NCBI RefSeq assembly: GCF_004959775.1
Contig: NZ_SJZG01000001.1
Location: 496,001-560,000, forward strand
Source: Agromyces sp. H66
GTDB lineage: Bacteria > Actinomycetota > Actinomycetes > Actinomycetales > Microbacteriaceae
DNA length: 64,000 bases
Direction: 5' to 3'
Shown here one piece after another: positions 8,070 through 17,008 of this stretch; positions within the stretch are counted from its first letter, which is position 1, and each line of letters starts with the position of its first letter. The notes under the pieces were generated by a model, which ran no database searches, was not told where the DNA came from, and saw only the letters and a list, made by a program, of their open reading frames with translations. Position numbers and translations under genes: made by a program.

Positions 8070-9437
8070 TCAGCCGACGGCGATCTCCATGCCCTCCGGG
8101 GTCCTGGTGCCGAGGTACGCGCCGTCGGCCTCGAGCCGGCGCTGCAGCGTGGGCACGTCGACGTTCGCGGCCGTTCCGTCGCCCGAAAGGGCGAGGTCGG
8201 CGGCCGTGCCGGCGGCCTGGCCCATGGCGAAGCAGGGGCCGGTGACCCGGCCCGACGACTGGCCGCCCTGCGTCATCGAGGCGCAGCGGCCGGCGACGAG
8301 CAGGTTGTCCACGAGTTGTGGCACCAGCATCCGGTACGGCAGGTGGTTGAAGCCGCGGGAGTCCGCCGGCGCGAATCGGAACTCCACGTCGCCCACGACA
8401 TGCGCCTCCACCGGCCAGCCGTTGACGCCGATGGTGTCGTCGAAGTCGGCGCATCCGAGCACGTCCTGCTCCGTGAGCTGGTACTGCCCGATGATGCGCC
8501 GCGTCTCGCGGATGCCGATGGACGGGGCGATGTCGACGATGTATGAGTCCTGGAAGCCGGGCGTGACCTGCTTGATGAAGGCGAACGCGTCCTTCACCTG
8601 CTGCCGGCCCTGGATCTCGCCGCGGGTCAGCTGGAATACGTCGGTGCCGTCGATCGCCGAGCCGTCCTCGTTCGAGAGCTGGGTGAGATTGGAGCGCCAC
8701 TCCAGCGGATTGCGCTGCGGCCGCACGATCGGCTTCTTGCGCGGGAACCGATGCGTGCCGGCCGCCTCGGCCTCCTCCATGAGGCGGCGCACCGTCTTCC
8801 ACGCCGGGCCGGCTTCGTCGGGGTGCACGCCGTTGATGCGGAACATGAGCGACGGGTACATGAGGTGCTCGGAGCGCTCGTACGGTGCACCCGACCACGC
8901 CGCGAGGTCGCCGTCGCCCGTGCCGTCGATGAAGAACCGGCCGCGGATCGCGCCGCGACCAGACTTCGACTCCACGACGACCGCGTCGATGGCGGCGTCG
9001 TCGGCCTTGACGAGGCCGACCACCGAGGTGTGGAAGAGCAGCTCGGCACCGCCGGCCAGCACGAGCTCGTCGGCGGCGATCTTGAGAGCCGAGATGTCGT
9101 ACGACAGCGCCGCGATGCGGTCGTCGACCGAGAGGTGCGGCCGGTTCAGGCCATCCATCGCGGCCATGCGGTCGAGGAGTTCATCGACGTAGCCGTGCAC
9201 CGACTGGATGTCGGTGCCATAGTGGCGGGCGTGCATGCCGCAGAACGTGGCGAGCCCGCCCATGGTTCCGGCGCCGCCGAGGAAGCCGTACTTCTCGATC
9301 AGCAGGGTGGAGCGCCCGGCCCTCGAGGCCGCGGTCGCCGCGAGCAGGCCGGCCGGCCCTCCGCCGCAGACGACGACGTCGTACTCGCCGATCACCGGCA
9401 GGTCACGGGCCGGCTCGTGGACGGTGGCGGTGCTCAT
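8070..9437 (-). CDS. FAD-dependent oxidoreductase (FAD_oxidored family)
   Basis: A 455-residue flavoprotein with the dinucleotide-binding GGGPAG (residues 25-30) after a beta strand VVVC. It has an internal GTGDGD loop and a RETRR element typical of the PF12831 group, whose members are related to the fumarate-reductase flavoprotein fold but often uncharacterised. The C-terminal ACRCASMTQGG-like stretch (near residue 390) closes the FAD site. The ATG overlaps the stop of the upstream dehydratase gene (ATGA), so the two are translated from one message. Likely role: oxidation of a hydroxyl or saturated bond in the substrate of the IclR-controlled pathway. The substrate cannot be read from the sequence. 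Confidence 0.75.
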   Translation of the reverse strand: MSTATVHEPARDLPVIGEYDVVVCGGGPAGLLAATAASRAGRSTLLIEKYGFLGGAGTMGGLATFCGMHARHYGTDIQSVHGYVDELLDRMAAMDGLNRPHLSVDDRIAALSYDISALKIAADELVLAGGAELLFHTSVVGLVKADDAAIDAVVVESKSGRGAIRGRFFIDGTGDGDLAAWSGAPYERSEHLMYPSLMFRINGVHPDEAGPAWKTVRRLMEEAEAAGTHRFPRKKPIVRPQRNPLEWRSNLTQLSNEDGSAIDGTDVFQLTRGEIQGRQQVKDAFAFIKQVTPGFQDSYIVDIAPSIGIRETRRIIGQYQLTEQDVLGCADFDDTIGVNGWPVEAHVVGDVEFRFAPADSRGFNHLPYRMLVPQLVDNLLVAGRCASMTQGGQSSGRVTGPCFAMGQAAGTAADLALSGDGTAANVDVPTLQRRLEADGAYLGTRTPEGMEIAVG

Positions 9438-11200
9438 CGGGTCCCTTCCGGGGTCGGGGTGGTCACGAGATGCCGCGGCGCTGCTGCGCCGGGTTCGGGA
9501 TGCCGCGTCTCGGCTCGTTCGCAGAGGCCCGCGCACAGCACCGCGCCGCAGCTCAGGGGCTGCACGAGCTGCTCGTACTGGTCGAGGTAGCCGCCGCCGC
9601 TGTCCCGGTCGGCGGGGGGTTCGTACGGCGGACGGGCGGCGAGCTCGGCGGCGTCGACGAGCAGGTCGACCGTGCCGCGCTCGAGATCGATGTCGATGCG
9701 GTCGTCGTCGCGCACGAGCCCGAGCGGCGCGCCGGGCGCGGCCGCCTCGGGGGAGACCTCGCCCACGGTCATCCCCTGGTTGACCAGGCCGCTGAATTGG
9801 CCGTCGGTGACGAGCGCGACCTTCTGTGCGAGGCCGCGGGCGTGCAGGGCGAAGATGAACGCGCTGGTCATGCCCATGCCGGGCGCTCCCGACACCCCGA
9901 TGCCGCGGATGACGGCCACGTCGCCCTCCCGCAGACGACCGCTGGCGATGCTCGCGATCGCCTCCTCGCGGTCGGCGAAGACCCGGGCCGGGCCGGTGAA
10001 CCTGCGCGGCCCCGGGTCGGGCACGGGCCGCTTGGCGACGGCGCCGCCGGGGGCGAGGGTGCCCTTGAGCACGCTGATCGCCGGATCGGTGCCGAAGGGG
10101 TCTCGGATGCCTCGGATGACGTCGCCGTCGGCCGGTGCGGCGAGGGAGGCGTTCTCGGCGACGGTTCTGCCGCTGACGGTGAGCTGGTCGCCGTCGAGCA
10201 GCGGCAGGAGCTCGCGGATGACGGTGGCTCCGCCGCCGGCGTCCTCGAACTCCTCGGTGAGGCGCGGTCCGTTGGGCCGAACCGAGCACAGCAGCGGAGT
10301 CTCGCGGCCGAGCTGCCGGTAGACCTCCCACACGTCGACGTCGAGGCCGGCCTCGACGGCGATCGCCTGCAGGTGCTTGATGGTGTTGATCGAGCCGCCG
10401 ACGGCGAGCACCGTACGGGCGGCGTTCATCACGGAGCCCTCAGTGATGATGGCACGGGGTCGGATGTCGCGCTCGATGAGGTCGGCGAGGGCGACGGCCG
10501 ACCGGCGCACGTTGTCCCACATCCGCTCGCTGAGCGCCCGGACCGGCGCGGCGCCCGGCAGGGCCATGCCGATGGCTTCGGCGAGGATGTGCATCGAGTT
10601 CGCGGTGGCCAGCCCCGCGCACACGCCCGGACCGAGGATCGCGTCTTCGGCGAGCGTCTCGAGCTCACCGGTCGGCTCCCCGGTGACCGCGGCCTTGGAG
10701 GCGAGCAGGAAGATCTCCTCGATGTCGGCTTCACGGCCCTCGGCGAGGCCGCTGTGCTGGTAGCCGCACGGCACGATGATCGTGGGGATGTCGAGGCGTC
10801 CGGCCGCCATGAGGTGCGCGGGCGTGGTCTTGTCGCACGAGCTCAGGCAGATCATGGCGTCGAGCTTGGCACCCTCCACGGCCGCCTCGATGTCGTCGAC
10901 GATGAGGTCGCGGCTCGGCAGGATGTAGCGTCCGGCGCGGCCGGCGCTCGTGACGAAGTCGGACGGCGCCGTCGTGCGGATCTCGAACGGCAGGAGTCCT
11001 GCGGCGCGCAGCTCGCCCTTGAGCACGGCCGCGATCTCGTCGAGGTGCGAGTAGCACGCCGCGAGCTCCGACGATGTGTTGACGATGGCCACCTTCGGCT
11101 TCGTCCAGTCTGCTTTCGGGATGCCGAGGGCCGTGTAGTGGGCTCGACGTGCGATCGCCAGGGCGGAGGTGGGTGGAAGGTTGCTGCGGAGTTCGGGCAT
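9434..11200 (-). CDS. IlvD/Edd-family Fe-S dehydratase
   Basis: A 588-residue dehydratase. The three cluster cysteines are in place: Cys49 (AACYSH), Cys122 (SSCDKTTP) and Cys194 (GPGVCAG). The TANSM element and the C-terminal DGQFSG are also family hallmarks. The family includes dihydroxy-acid dehydratase, phosphogluconate dehydratase and sugar-acid dehydratases. The catabolic setting with an FAD enzyme, a carrier and an IclR regulator favours a sugar-acid or hydroxy-acid substrate over branched-chain amino acid synthesis. The ATG at 11200 was chosen for GAGG upstream; an ATG at 11218 would add six residues. An inverted-repeat operator lies 67 bp upstream. Confidence 0.8.
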   Translation of the reverse strand: MPELRSNLPPTSALAIARRAHYTALGIPKADWTKPKVAIVNTSSELAACYSHLDEIAAVLKGELRAAGLLPFEIRTTAPSDFVTSAGRAGRYILPSRDLIVDDIEAAVEGAKLDAMICLSSCDKTTPAHLMAAGRLDIPTIIVPCGYQHSGLAEGREADIEEIFLLASKAAVTGEPTGELETLAEDAILGPGVCAGLATANSMHILAEAIGMALPGAAPVRALSERMWDNVRRSAVALADLIERDIRPRAIITEGSVMNAARTVLAVGGSINTIKHLQAIAVEAGLDVDVWEVYRQLGRETPLLCSVRPNGPRLTEEFEDAGGGATVIRELLPLLDGDQLTVSGRTVAENASLAAPADGDVIRGIRDPFGTDPAISVLKGTLAPGGAVAKRPVPDPGPRRFTGPARVFADREEAIASIASGRLREGDVAVIRGIGVSGAPGMGMTSAFIFALHARGLAQKVALVTDGQFSGLVNQGMTVGEVSPEAAAPGAPLGLVRDDDRIDIDLERGTVDLLVDAAELAARPPYEPPADRDSGGGYLDQYEQLVQPLSCGAVLCAGLCERAETRHPEPGAAAPRHLVTTPTPEGTR

Positions 11201-11266
11201 CGTCGTCCTCGTCTTCATCGGCCGCGGGCGGCGGACATCGCTGTGCGCCATCGCGACTCCCAATTG

Positions 11267-11298
11267 TACGCATTGCGGGCGATATGTCGCAATGCGTA
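11267..11298. promoter_or_regulatory. IclR-box copies 3 and 4 (tandem, inverted)
   Basis: A perfect 11-bp inverted repeat TACGCATTGCG-N10-CGCAATGCGTA. Each arm holds the ACGCA-N-TGCG core seen at 5225 and 7203, and the centres are 19 bp (about two helical turns) apart. It lies between the divergent dehydratase and MFS genes, where it can control both directions. Confidence 0.6.
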
Positions 11299-11369
11299 GT
11301 CTAGGAAGCTGCGGGCGTGGCCCGCCCACACCGATGTGGGCGACTGCCTCCCCGGCGAGGAGGTGCCCT

Positions 11370-12608
11370 GTGGTCGATACCCGCCGCGTTCCCGGCACGG
11401 GCGTCGCGCCCGAGTTGAACGCCGCCCTCCTGATCGTGCTGTGCGCGATCATGATCCTCAATCCGATCGTCGCCAACATGTACCTGCCCGCGCTCGGGAT
11501 CATGGCCGACGACCTCAGCACGACGATCGCCGGCATCCAGGTCGCCCTGACGGCCTTCCTGGTCGGAGTGGCCGTCGGGCAGCTCGTCGTCGGCGCGCTC
11601 TCCGACGCGCTCGGCCGGCGCCGCATCGTCGTGATCGGGTTCGCCGTGCTCACCGCCGCGGGCGTCCTCGTCGCCGCAGCGCCGAACCTGGAGCTGCTGG
11701 TGGTGGGCAGGGTCTTCCAGGGACTCGGCGCCTCCGCCGGCGTGGTCGTGATCCGCGCCATCATCGCCGACGTGGGCGTCGGCCCGCAGGTCGCGCGGGC
11801 CTACAGCCTGCTCACGGGCACGCTCGCCATCGGGCCGCTCGTCGCCTCGTTCCTCGGCACCCTGCTCCTCGAGGTCGGCGGCTGGCGGCTCATCCTCGTC
11901 GGCATCACGGTCATCAGCGCGCTCTTCCTGCTGCTCGCGGTCTGGCGGGTGCCCGAGACGCTCGCACCCGCACGCCGGGCGTCGCTGCACCCCCGAAGGA
12001 TGGCCGCGAGCTACGGCCGGCTGCTCACGGACCCCGCGTACCTCGGCAACGCCCTGACCATGGCCTTCGCCCTCGGCGGCATCATGGCGCACGTGAGCTC
12101 CTCGTCGTTCGTCGCGCAGGACGTGCTCGGGGCGGACGTGTGGGGATTCTGGGGCATGTTCACGGTCTACGGACTGTCGGTGCTCGTGGGCGGGATGGTC
12201 AACGCGCCGCTCTCGGCACGCTTCGGGCCGGCGCGGGTGCAGGCCGTCGAGCTGGCGATCGCGATCGCGAGCTCGGCGGCGCTCATGGTGCTGAGCGCGG
12301 GCGGATGGTTGGGCGTCGGGTCGTACCTGCCCCTCATCGCGCTCGCCTGCGGGAGCGCGACGGGGATCATGGCCAACGCGACCACCCTGACGCTGGCCAG
12401 GGCCGCGTTCGCAGCGGGATCCGGCGCGGCGCTCATGGGGAGCATCCAGTTCGCCACCGGTGCGGTCGCCTCGCCGATCGGCGGGCTCTGGGGGCCGTAC
12501 ACTGCCGTGCCGATGGCGGCCACGATGCTCGCGTGCTTCGCCCTGAGCCTCGCGGCACGCCTCTTCGCCCGGTACTGGGAGCGTCGCCTGTCCACGTCTC
12601 CGCGCTGA
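11370..12608 (+). CDS. MFS transporter (Bcr/CflA-like)
   Basis: A 412-residue, 12-helix carrier. The N-terminal half shows MYLPAL in helix 1 and GALSDALGRRR in the 2-3 loop, both typical of the Bcr/CflA drug-resistance branch. The GTG at 11370 is preceded by GAGGAGG at ideal spacing; an ATG at 11334 has no such site. It is divergent from the dehydratase/FAD operon and shares its palindromic control region, so it may import the pathway substrate even though the nearest named relatives are exporters. It ends 19 bp from the convergent TPP-enzyme gene. Confidence 0.8.
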   Translation: MVDTRRVPGTGVAPELNAALLIVLCAIMILNPIVANMYLPALGIMADDLSTTIAGIQVALTAFLVGVAVGQLVVGALSDALGRRRIVVIGFAVLTAAGVLVAAAPNLELLVVGRVFQGLGASAGVVVIRAIIADVGVGPQVARAYSLLTGTLAIGPLVASFLGTLLLEVGGWRLILVGITVISALFLLLAVWRVPETLAPARRASLHPRRMAASYGRLLTDPAYLGNALTMAFALGGIMAHVSSSSFVAQDVLGADVWGFWGMFTVYGLSVLVGGMVNAPLSARFGPARVQAVELAIAIASSAALMVLSAGGWLGVGSYLPLIALACGSATGIMANATTLTLARAAFAAGSGAALMGSIQFATGAVASPIGGLWGPYTAVPMAATMLACFALSLAARLFARYWERRLSTSPR

Positions 12609-12627
12609 CCCGATCGCCGCGCCGGAA

Positions 12628-14223
12628 TCAGGCGCGCGCCGGCGACTCCGCGCCCTCCCGGATGCTCGGGTTGCGCAGCATCATCCACGACGGGTACCGC
12701 ACGATCTTCGCTTCGATGACGAGCGGGCGGTCGCGCGGGCGCTCCAGCCAGGCGGTCACCGGAGCGAGGTCGTCGAACCCACGCACGGTGACGGCGTCGC
12801 AGCCGAAGCCGCGAGCGATGGCGGCGAGGTCGGTCTCGGGGAACCGCACCGTGTCGAGGTGCGCGGTGTCGCGCTGGAAGAGGTTCACCTCGGCGCCGTA
12901 CGCCTCGTCGTTGAAGACGACGACGACCATGCCGAGGCCGAGCCGCACGGCCGTATCGAGTTCGACGAGCGACATCATGAACGCGCCGTCGCCCGTGCCG
13001 ACGACCGCCAGGCGGTTCGGCTGGGCGACGCCGGCGCCGATTCCCGCCGCGAGCCCCATGCCGATCGCCTGGAAGGAGAGCGGGATGCAGTACCCCCGCT
13101 GCGCGTCGAGTGCGTTGACGAGGGCCTGCGCGTCGATGCGCCCCGGTTCGACGTGCGCCTCGAACGGCTGGTCCTTCCAGTGGCGCGCGGCCCGCACCCG
13201 CTCGCGCATCTCGTGTCGGCGGTAGCCGGTGCGGGGGCCGGTGCCGTCGAGTGCATCGGATGCCGCAGCTGCAACCAGCGCCGCATCGCCCGGCACCGCC
13301 ACGTCGACCCGACGATGCAGGCCGATCGCCTCCTCGCGGTCGTCGACCTGCGCTACCGTCGCACGCTCGAGGAGCGCGCCGTTGCGGGTCGTCCACGTGT
13401 TGAACGCGACGCCGAAGCCCACGATCACGTCGGCGTCGGCGATGAGCCGCGCCGCGGCCTCGGTCGAGAAGCCGCCCATGACGTCGAGCGCCCACTCGTC
13501 GCCGACGAAGAGCCCACGGGCCGCCGCCGAGGTGGCGAGCAGCGCGCCGCTCGCCGCGGCGAGCCGGCGCAGTTCCGCCTTCGCGCCCCTGGCGCCGCGG
13601 CCGCCGACGATCACTGGTCGCTCCGCGCTCGCGAGGAGGTCGACGAGTCGGGCGATCTCGTCGGCGTCGGGCACGCGCGGCATCCGCTCACCGACAGCGG
13701 GAACGGACGCGGCATCCCACTCGATGAGCTCGTCCTGCACGTCCACCGGCATCGACAGCACGACCGTGCGGCGCTCGTGCAGGGCCAGGCGGAACGCCTC
13801 GGCGGTGTCGGCGACCGCGGTCGCGGCCGAGCGGACCCGGGCGGGCGTCGCGCCGATCGCGAGCACCGCGGCATCCTGGTCGATGTGGAAGTTCGACGTC
13901 GTGTCGCCGGCGGCGGTGTCGCCGGCCAGCACGAGGATCGGCGTGTGGCACTTCGCGGCCTCGGTGATGCCCGTGAGCGCGTTGGTGAGCCCGCAGCCCT
14001 GATGCACCGAGACGATCGAGACCCGGCCGGTCGCGCGGCTGAACGCGTCGGCCATGGTCGCGGCGCCCATCTCGTGCCGACTGGCGGTGAACGGCACGCC
14101 CGCGGCGATCGCCGCGTTGGTGGCGTGGAAGTTGCCGCTGCCGACCACCCCGAAGATGTGTGCAGCGCCGAGCGCGGCGACCGTGCGTCCGATCGCGTCG
14201 GCGACCGTGATGCGTGCTCCCAT
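12628..14223 (-). CDS. Thiamine-pyrophosphate enzyme, acetolactate-synthase-like
   Basis: A 531-residue three-domain TPP enzyme. The N-terminal PYR domain carries RHEMGAA, whose Glu should activate TPP. The C-terminal PP domain shows GDGAFM followed about 25 residues later by NDEAYGAE, the TPP-Mg motif. Family members include acetolactate synthase, benzoylformate decarboxylase and 2-oxoacid decarboxylases. No acetolactate synthase small subunit is nearby, so a catabolic lyase or decarboxylase role is more likely. The ATG is preceded by GAGGAGG. A second, related TPP gene lies at 34068-35720 and shares the unusual YGAEVNL motif. Confidence 0.78.
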   Translation of the reverse strand: MGARITVADAIGRTVAALGAAHIFGVVGSGNFHATNAAIAAGVPFTASRHEMGAATMADAFSRATGRVSIVSVHQGCGLTNALTGITEAAKCHTPILVLAGDTAAGDTTSNFHIDQDAAVLAIGATPARVRSAATAVADTAEAFRLALHERRTVVLSMPVDVQDELIEWDAASVPAVGERMPRVPDADEIARLVDLLASAERPVIVGGRGARGAKAELRRLAAASGALLATSAAARGLFVGDEWALDVMGGFSTEAAARLIADADVIVGFGVAFNTWTTRNGALLERATVAQVDDREEAIGLHRRVDVAVPGDAALVAAAASDALDGTGPRTGYRRHEMRERVRAARHWKDQPFEAHVEPGRIDAQALVNALDAQRGYCIPLSFQAIGMGLAAGIGAGVAQPNRLAVVGTGDGAFMMSLVELDTAVRLGLGMVVVVFNDEAYGAEVNLFQRDTAHLDTVRFPETDLAAIARGFGCDAVTVRGFDDLAPVTAWLERPRDRPLVIEAKIVRYPSWMMLRNPSIREGAESPARA

Positions 14224-14328
14224 GTCGTGCAGACCTCCTCGTCCGTCGCCGGCGGCAGGTGCGCGGCGTGCGCCGTGCGCGGCGGTGCAGCACGTTACCG
14301 GCGCGCGGTGTCCGGTGGAAGGAGCTGT

Positions 14329-14952
14329 TCAGTGAGTGGAACGGGTCGGAAGGGCGGTCGAATCCGGATCGGGCCGAGAGCCGAGTGCAGTGACCGCCCG
14401 GCGGACCGCGTCGGCGGGTGAGATCTCGCGCTCTGCCGTGGCCCACCAGGTGAGCGCGGTCATGATGGCCGCCTGCGCGGCGGCGGCCGTGCTCTGCGTC
14501 AGGAGGTCGTCGGTGGTCGCGCCGGTGCGCGCGGCGACGAACTCCGAGATCTGGCGTCGCCATTCCCGGAACGGCCCGGAATTGTTGGAGTGGAGCTCGG
14601 GCGTGGTCGCGATGAGGCGGAGCCGGGCGCGGTCGGTCTCGGGATCACCGCTCCCGTCGGCGATCGTCCGCACGATCGCCTCGGCGAGCGCGGGCATCAG
14701 CGGCAGGCCGGGGTCGGCCCGCTCGAGGTTGCGGTGGAGCTCCTGGAACGACGAGTCGATGGCGCCCCACACGATCGACGCCTTCGTCGGGTAGTACCGC
14801 TGCAGGGTGCGACCGCTGACGCCGAGCTCCGCCGCGATGTGCTCCATGGGGGCGGCGAAGCCGAGTCGGTCGAGTACCGCGATCGCGCGCCGATCGAGCT
14901 CCGCCGGCTCGAGGCTGGGGGGTCGCCCTCGTCGGGCCTGGGCCTTCGTCAC
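14329..14952 (-). CDS. TetR-family transcriptional regulator
   Basis: A 207-residue regulator with an N-terminal TetR helix-turn-helix (residues 13-60: LGFAAPMEHIAAELGVSGRT-, then LQRYYPTKASI) and an all-helical ligand domain. A basic RRGRPPS stretch opens the protein, typical of actinobacterial TetR proteins. The GTG at 14952 was chosen because the in-frame ATG 117 bp upstream lies within the divergent promoter. It is divergent from the flavoprotein gene at 15038, its likely target. The 105-bp gap on its 3' side holds nothing recognisable. Confidence 0.85.
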   Translation of the reverse strand: MTKAQARRGRPPSLEPAELDRRAIAVLDRLGFAAPMEHIAAELGVSGRTLQRYYPTKASIVWGAIDSSFQELHRNLERADPGLPLMPALAEAIVRTIADGSGDPETDRARLRLIATTPELHSNNSGPFREWRRQISEFVAARTGATTDDLLTQSTAAAAQAAIMTALTWWATAEREISPADAVRRAVTALGSRPDPDSTALPTRSTH

Positions 14953-14985
14953 GCCGCCACTGTACTCGGGTCGGTCCGACTCGGG

Positions 14986-15014
14986 TATGATTTCTGACGT
15001 AGGACGACAAAAAT
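14986..15014 (+). promoter_or_regulatory. -10 box and TetR-type operator of flavoprotein gene
   Basis: TATGAT (14986-14991) is a strong -10 box for the rightward gene. It overlaps an imperfect palindrome ATTTCTGACG-TAGGA-CGACAAAAAT (14990-15014, 8 of 10 positions paired) in the TetR/flavoprotein divergent gap. This suggests repression by the TetR protein. Confidence 0.5.
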
Positions 15015-15037
15015 CGACCGAGGACAAGGAAGTCTGG

Positions 15038-16645
15038 ATGTCTGAGACCAATGAGTACGACGTCATCATCGTGGGTTATGGGGACGCGGGAGCGGCCGCG
15101 GCGATCGAAGCCGCCGGCAACGGGGCACGGGTACTCGTGCTCGATCGCAGCTACGGCGGAGGTGCGAGCGCGCTGAGCGGCGGGGTCGTCTACGCGGGCG
15201 GTGGCACGAGGTACCAGAAGCAGGCCGGATACGAGGACACCGTCGAGAACCTCTACCGCTACCTGAAGCTCGAGGTGGAAGGTGCGGTCGACGACGAGAC
15301 CCTTCGACGCTTCTGCGAGCAGAGCCCGGGCATGATCCCATGGCTCGAGGAGCAGGGGGCGACGTTCGCGAGCTCGCTCGCCCCGTACAAGACCTCGTAC
15401 CCGACGGATGCCCACTACCTCTACTTCTCGGGCAACGAGAAGGCGTGGCCGTACACCGAGCATGCCGAACCGGCGCCGCGGGGGCATCGAACGGTCGCCA
15501 AGGGTCTTGCCTCGGGCAAGGTGCTGTGGCAGGCGCTCGCCGGGGCCGCGGCACGCAAGGGGGTCACCTTCGTACCGCTCGCGAACGTGAGCGAACTGCT
15601 CGTCGAGGATGGCGCCGTCGTCGGCGTGAAGTACCGAGTCCTCGAGGCAGACCACCCGAACGCCGCACGGCACCGGCGGCTCACCAGATCGAGCGCCAAG
15701 CTCGGCAACTGGTCGCCCGACCTCGTGAAGGGGACCGTATCGAAGATCAACCGCCTGTGGGAGGAGGGTGCCGTCGAGCGGGAAGCCCGCGCGAGCGCGG
15801 TCGTCCTCGCCGCGGGCGGCTTCATCTACAACCCCGACTGGGTTGCGCAGTACGCACCCGAGTTCACCGAGATCTCTCCGCTGGGCACCCCGGGCGACGA
15901 CGGCGCCGGCATCCGCCTGGGAATGGAGGCCGGGGGCACCGTCGACCGGATGGGCCGGATCACCGCCTGGCGCTTCCTGTCTCCGCCGAGCGCGTGGATC
16001 GAGGGCGTCACCGTGGGCCTCGACGGTCGGCGGATCGCGAACGAGGACCTGTACGGCGCCACCCACGGCGACGTGCTGATGCGAGAGTTCGGCGGCAAGG
16101 GCTGGGCGGTCTACGACTCGGACACCTGGAAGGAGGCCCGCAGCCAGTTCTGGAGCCAGACCCCGCTGCTCAGCAAGCTGCAGGCCGCGTACCTGATGAC
16201 GGTCGGCCATACGAAGGCCCGCACGCTCGACGCGCTCGCCGCGAAGATCGGTGTCGACCCGGCTGGGCTGCGCGCCACCGTCGAGGCGTACAACCGCGGG
16301 CTCGCGGACGGAAGCGGAGACCCGGCGCACAAGCAACCCGACGTGTCGATGCCGGTGGCCAAGGCGCCGTTCTACGCCTTCGACATCTCTGTCGACGCCT
16401 CCCCGTTCTATCCCATCCCGGGTCTCACGCTCGGTGGTCTCGTCGTCGACGGCGAGACCGGCGGGGTCGCGCGCGAGGACGGCAGCGTCATCCCGGGCCT
16501 GTACGCGGCGGGCCGCACCGCGGTCGGGGTGTGTTCGAACAGCTACCTGAGCGGACTCTCCCTCGCCGACTGCATCTTCAGTGGCCGGCGCGCGGGGCGC
16601 GACGCCGCGGTCACGGCGAAGCGGGGCGCTCTCGAGCAGGCGTGA
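15038..16645 (+). CDS. FAD-binding protein, fumarate reductase/ketosteroid dehydrogenase-like
   Basis: A 535-residue flavoprotein of the FAD_binding_2 group. It opens with VIIVGYGDAGAAAAIEA and a Glu/Asp-type VLDRS strand end. A second FAD contact, YAAGRTAVGV, lies near residue 490. Relatives reduce or dehydrogenate C-C bonds next to carbonyls (fumarate reductase, 3-ketosteroid 1-dehydrogenase). AAGGAAG precedes the ATG at good spacing. It stands alone with a divergent TetR regulator, so it is a single inducible enzyme. The substrate is unknown. Confidence 0.78.
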   Translation: MSETNEYDVIIVGYGDAGAAAAIEAAGNGARVLVLDRSYGGGASALSGGVVYAGGGTRYQKQAGYEDTVENLYRYLKLEVEGAVDDETLRRFCEQSPGMIPWLEEQGATFASSLAPYKTSYPTDAHYLYFSGNEKAWPYTEHAEPAPRGHRTVAKGLASGKVLWQALAGAAARKGVTFVPLANVSELLVEDGAVVGVKYRVLEADHPNAARHRRLTRSSAKLGNWSPDLVKGTVSKINRLWEEGAVEREARASAVVLAAGGFIYNPDWVAQYAPEFTEISPLGTPGDDGAGIRLGMEAGGTVDRMGRITAWRFLSPPSAWIEGVTVGLDGRRIANEDLYGATHGDVLMREFGGKGWAVYDSDTWKEARSQFWSQTPLLSKLQAAYLMTVGHTKARTLDALAAKIGVDPAGLRATVEAYNRGLADGSGDPAHKQPDVSMPVAKAPFYAFDISVDASPFYPIPGLTLGGLVVDGETGGVAREDGSVIPGLYAAGRTAVGVCSNSYLSGLSLADCIFSGRRAGRDAAVTAKRGALEQA

Positions 16646-16811
16646 CGGGGTCCTCGGAGGGCTGCGCCGAGCGGATGCGCCCGCCGTCGCCTCGAGTCCG
16701 ACTGCCGTGCTGCGTGGCGATCGTCAAGGGGGCGCGGCAGGAGCGGGTCGCGACCTATTCTGGGCGCAATCATCCGGCGATGATCGCCGGACGCAGACCG
16801 ACGGAGGCGCG

Positions 16812-17008
16812 GTGGGCAAGGCGACGGGCGGTCGACGCTCTGGATCCATCCGACGGTGCCCCTCCACTTCAAGTACGCGGGCGGGCGCCAGCCGTCCATC
16901 AACCGCGCGTGGATCGACCTCCTGATGAGCTCCGCCAACTCCCCGAGTGGTTTGCACCTCATGCCCGAGCCCGAAGACACCGGCACGGGCGGAGAGCGGG
17001 AGCCATGA
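16812..17008 (+). pseudogene. Remnant of a small Microbacteriaceae protein (DUF7882-like) with internal deletion
   Basis: A good ribosome site (GACGGAGG) leads into GTG GGC AAG, encoding the M-G-K opening I recall for this family. The next recognisable residues, GDGRSTLWIHPTVPLHFKY and NRAWIDLLMSSANSPSGLHL, are in another frame and end at TGA 17006-17008. About 45 codons of the usual 100-110 seem to be missing, with a frameshift at the join. The stop still overlaps the ATG of the next gene. Family assignment is from memory of similar short proteins often mislabelled as DNA ligase. Confidence 0.55.

Noticed and set aside
9434-11200. Assigning the dehydratase as biosynthetic ilvD
   Set aside because: No other branched-chain amino acid genes are present, and the FAD, carrier and IclR context points to catabolism.
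14953-15069. A longer TetR protein starting at 15069
   Set aside because: It would begin inside the divergent flavoprotein gene and cover its promoter; the GTG at 14952 gives a normal TetR start.
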